Source: Atrina japonica (lineage: Eukaryota; Mollusca; Bivalvia; Pterioida; Pinnidae). Taken from it: a DNA stretch of 64,000 nucleotides. Positions within the stretch are counted from its first letter, which is position 1. Every line of letters begins with the position of its first letter. The translations under genes and the position numbers were made by a program. Of the stretch, positions 59,806 through 64,000 are shown piece after piece. The stretch is from the NCBI GenBank assembly GCA_030159075.1, contig BROG01000467.1:531101-595100 (forward strand), written 5' to 3'. The notes under the pieces are model-generated. The model saw only the letters and a list, made by a program, of their open reading frames with translations. It was not told where the DNA came from and searched no databases.

Positions 59806-60491
59806 ATCGAAGTGTTATCAAAGGTATGACTCTGTTTCGTCAAGCGGTCAGCAGAAGACACTGGACTTTCGTATGAGACGTAAAACCGAGGTCACGTTTC
59901 ACGACAGACGTGGCACGTTTATAGAGACCATCATTGCATTAGCAGAGGTCCTATACAAAGGTAAATATTTGCAACATTTCACCTTTAGCTTGTGACGTAT
60001 CCATATAGACGAACGCGAAGATTGGTAAAATAATATAACAATTGACATTGTCAATTGTGACGTCATATCTGACTTTATTTCAAATTGCTCTTTTACAGTA
60101 TTTAATAAAATTGGTTTGTATGTCGTAATGTATTTCTGTTCATGAAAAAGTCCATTTATCAATTATTACTGCCATAAAATGAATTCCCAATAATAAAGAA
60201 CAAACATAGTTGGAAGATTGAGGGGTTGTTGACTGTAAGCCATTTATGGTATCTTTACATACAATGTCATATATATCAACCGTACCAGAAGATTGATTGA
60301 CGATTGACGTTCCAGTTATTCAATGTTGTTGTTATTAGTTAAAGTTTTTGTGTGTAAGTCATCTGGTAACTATCAAAATCATAGGTTTCTATACGCGTAC
60401 ATGACATTTTGAACTTACACTTGACACACTGAAAACGCAGCATTAAAGGTCTATAATTTACCAATATAACAGTATCCATGATGGTGATAGA

Positions 60492-60593
<102 letters not shown>

Positions 60594-61179
60594 CTTAGTC
60601 CGTTATATCTTTTCTGTCATTTATCAAACCCGTCAATATTGACCTCTAATATCAATATACAAAATGTCAATTTCCAAGTGATAGAATTCATCTTCACGGC
60701 TGCGAAAGTAAAATTTATCAACAGAACCCAAGTGTTTACTAAGTACACGTGTTGACCGTATGGGAATAATAAAATCACTTTCTATTTCAAGGGGTAATAA
60801 ACTTTTAACCTTCTTTATCTTAAAATATTGTATTGACAAAATAAATCGCTTCTTTATCACACTTGCCGCTTCAAAGTTGTATTGATTCTCTTGTGATAAT
60901 AAATTTTAATGTTTTATTTATTCATATTTCAAAATACATATATCGTTTTGTGTAAATAAGAGACGTAAATGAAAGATAAACTTCTGGACTACAATATATT
61001 CATCAATTTCAACCTGCCTCCACACAATGTAGCTTTCTAGCAATTAAAGATTTTTCAGTGTATGCGGGTTACATCCGGTGTAACAGGATATAAGTTAAAC
61101 GGTTAAAAAATTCCTTTAGTATGTGCGCATAATCGACGTTGCTATGGACGCTTCCGATAAAGTAATTGCTTCATCTGCA

Positions 61180-61390
61180 CCGAGGGGACTCAGTGGTCGA
61201 GTGGTTTGAACAACGCTTGTCAATCTTGAAGTATCCCGCCTTGAGTCAGTATGGATTCTCACGTCGAGCTGGTACATGAGATCCCAAGCTGATTTTGTGG
61301 TTGAGTGATCATTTAGTTTACCAACTGCACCGAGTGAGAAATTGGTACCTGAATATTTGGGCTCAAAATTCAAGTTAAACTTTTTTATTA
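61180..61390 (+). mobile_element. Diverged SINE family II copy
   Basis: GGGGACTCAGTGGTCGAGTG then GTTTGAACAACGCTTG form the head, followed by CCAAGCTGATTTTGTGG as in the other copies. The body is strongly diverged. Confidence 0.6.
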
Positions 61391-62163
61391 TTATTTTGAC
61401 TATATAGTCGATAGTATAACTTCTGTATCTGACTGAACAGGAAACATGATTTATCATCATTCACATAAAATCGTTTGGGCAGACTCAAAAAACTGTTGCA
61501 GTATGAAAATTTGAGTACGTACTCAAATAATGTTTATTAATATTTCGAACGTTTTTTTTTAAATGAGCAATGGTTTTTATTTTACTATCATAAATCTAGT
61601 TGTAGCATAATTCATACAGTTTAGTAAATTGAGGTTAAGTATTGAGTAAACTTGGTGAGTTGGACCCAGACCAGAGAAGTATTGGCAATTATATTAAATT
61701 CACTGAAACACAAACAATATGATGAATTATAACCTGCAAGTAAAAGTAATGAAAAAGACGCTAAAAGTGATAACCAAATCTTCTACATATTCTCGTCTTG
61801 CACAAAGCCTGTCCTGAATTTTCTGAATGGAGACATTTTGCTGCGAAATGTTATAACACGAGTGAAATTTTCTATGGTAGAGAAAATGTTACTGAATTGT
61901 GTGTATATTAAAGGCTTTTGGAATATCTTACGCATAAACAAATATGCGATGAAGGACTTATTGAATATCCAAATATCCCTTGATAATGAGAAATATACGT
62001 GATCTGTGTATATGTGACATGAGTGTGTTCGTGAGCTTGCATAATGAAAATTATATGCTAATGATTTCCAAACAAACAGAACCAAGGGACATCTCTAATT
62101 AACCTTACCACATTATATTACAACGATCATTTCGGCTCATACTTGGAATGTCTTATAGATTAA

Positions 62164-62488
62164 AGGGGCATTAGCTGTCTTTCCCCAAAATATGTTGTTT
62201 TTCTTTTTTGATACTTACATTGATGTAAAGTAACGAAAAAGAGATTTAGACAGGCAAAACATTTTTTTAAATCCCATACATTGTATATTTTTTGAAAATT
62301 GCTTGCGAAGCCAGCATAAAATGCAGTTATTCGTTTGCAAATGATAAATTCGACATTGGACCTCACCCAATTTTCACAAAATATATAGAAATATAAGAAA
62401 TTTGTATGCCTGTGTATATTTCTTATTTGTTACTGTACATCAATCTGAGTAGTAAAAAGGAATTTTTGGAAAACATGATTAATGCCCT
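62164..62488. mobile_element. TTAA MITE, second full copy
   Basis: TTAA at 62160-62163 precedes AGGGGCATTAGCTGTC; the right end reads ATGATTAATGCCCTT followed by GTAA, a mutated TTAA. Interior blocks TTTTTGAAAATTGCTTGCGA and TTCGTTTGCAAATGA match the 9784 element. Confidence 0.75.
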
Positions 62489-63454
62489 TGTAAGTTTTGA
62501 ATGTCGTAGATAAATATACAGTTGAACAGTATAATGTTTGTGTGGGTGGGTGTACGATGCCATTTAATCTTCAAATTGAGGACTGCTTTCATAGCCTACC
62601 GCCTAGGAGAGTAAAGGATAAATGCCATTTAACGATACAATTTTGTGATAGGAATGCGGGTATCAAATATTTTTAGGATTACAACACTAATCCAAACATA
62701 GTCGCTAAAACAAAGTTGTTATCTGTCTGTCACCTCTCATCCTTGTGGAATATTACATAAGATATTGTGATAAACTGGAATATTCTCCCGATAAGTTGAT
62801 AATTGTAGTTACGCAATTTGTTAATATGACATTTGTTAATATTCTACCGATCGAAAAGATTCACTTCAAAGTCATAAAAGGTTTAGAACTGCAAAATGTT
62901 TCACAGATTTTAAAGCTATGCTGAAAGATATAAAATGTTTTCTCTTGAAAAAGCAACACACACACTTCAAAAGCGGAATACAATGCTAACTAACTAATCA
63001 ACACACAATTATTTCTAATGGTATCCAGATGTAATACTTTGAATTCTTTGTTCACCTTTGTGATGGAAATGTGAGGTGATGATTAGGTGAGAAAGTCGGC
63101 GTAGCTCTGGTGCTCAGCCATTATCGAAAATAGATTAGCCTTTTTTTCCCTATTAAGTAGCTTATGGGTCCTTAATGGTAATTGAGATCCGAGACAGAGT
63201 GGGCATCTTAATGTAGTATAAAAGTACTGGTCGTAATTGTACGCGAGCGATATAAGCCAAAATATCCATTATCTAATGCACATTGACTAGAAGTGAAATG
63301 TTTCATTGCTTTTTCGTAGACAAGTTTACGTCGGTTCGGTCCACTGAGATCTGCATATAATACATACAAATGTATGATAATAAAAAAGACTGATTTATTG
63401 ATTGGAAATATATTAGTGACTTTTTTGCTCGATTAATGTTTTGCCATTCGGATT

Positions 63455-63660
63455 CTCAATGGCCCAGTGTTTAGATCAATCATCTTGCTGCTAACCATGG
63501 AGTATCTCAACTTGGAACCTAGGCTGATAGTGAGATATTTCGTGAGAAAGTTAGCAGGTTTACTTGCGGAAGGCCGGGGGGCTTTTCCCAGCTACACTGT
63601 ATCTCTCTTCCATCATCTAAATCTGACCGCCCAGGATATAAACTATAACACCAGTTGAAA
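63455..63660 (+). mobile_element. SINE family II copy
   Basis: A diverged head (CTCAATGGCCCAGTGTTTAG) is followed by GAGAAAGTTAGCAGG, then TTTACTTGCGGAAGGCCGGG, the most conserved part of the family. Confidence 0.72.
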
Positions 63661-64000
63661 GTGACGTAAAGAACATTTTGTACAAACATTTATGTGTGAA
63701 AAATTGCATGTTGCCCTATTATCAAAGAGGCATTTGGTGTGTTTACCAAAAGAAATTATTTCGATTAACTCGTACTTGATATACAATAAAAAATAAAAGC
63801 TATGCACAGGCATAACAACTCTTATATTCCTATATATTTATTGAGAATAAGGTCAGGTCCAGTGTGGTCTTCATATACAAGTAGTACGGTTGAGTTTATC
63901 AATTGCAATTGAAAAAGTGAAAAACCTGGGTTTCTCAAGCACTTTTAACAAATTCTATAGGATTTTAAGAATTGTTATGCCTGTGTTTACCCCTTTATTG

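Overview
The window looks like nuclear DNA from a lophotrochozoan animal, most likely a bivalve mollusc. It is AT-rich with sparse coding sequence, long introns, two tRNA-derived SINE families, many small inverted-repeat DNA elements, a decayed Tc1-type transposon and frequent TACATGTA-like words. The species assignment is inference: no ribosomal, mitochondrial or other marker gene is present.

The main gene is on the minus strand and occupies the left 38.5 kb. Seven exons (38503-38452, 16665-16396, 12872-12777, 10402-10064, 8503-8325, 4687-4552, 1727-1645) join in frame at GT..AG sites with phases 1-1-1-1-0-1. They give a complete 384-residue protein: signal peptide, one clear immunoglobulin domain split over two exons, two more divergent Ig-like domains, and a hydrophobic C-terminus that ends at the stop codon, as in GPI-anchored proteins. 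The gene is not recognised by name. It is probably a cell-surface adhesion or recognition receptor. Its putative promoter carries a perfect palindromic CRE (TGACGTCA) 56 bp before the start codon.

The introns are full of repeats. Intron 6 holds about 2 kb of a 66-bp satellite. Intron 5 holds a nested SINE, a 29-bp minisatellite and a 165-nt pure purine run close to an exon. Intron 4 holds a 988-bp terminal-inverted-repeat element and a TTAA-flanked MITE that ends 23 bp from an exon. Intron 1 (21.8 kb) holds the Tc1 relic, pogo-like MITEs, a composite element bounded by two near-identical 460-bp repeats with exchanged flanks, and several local duplications.

The right 25 kb (38.5-64 kb) has no convincing gene. 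It holds seven copies of a second SINE family, one with a 33-bp poly-G tract inside its target-site duplication. It also has two foldback-like elements built from a 16-bp repeat, one nested inside a Harbinger-like MITE with both sets of target duplications intact, plus a 527-bp inverted-repeat element, a hairpin element and a 1.3-kb degenerate minisatellite. The most informative items are the complete Ig gene, the nested foldback element and the composite element with swapped flanks.
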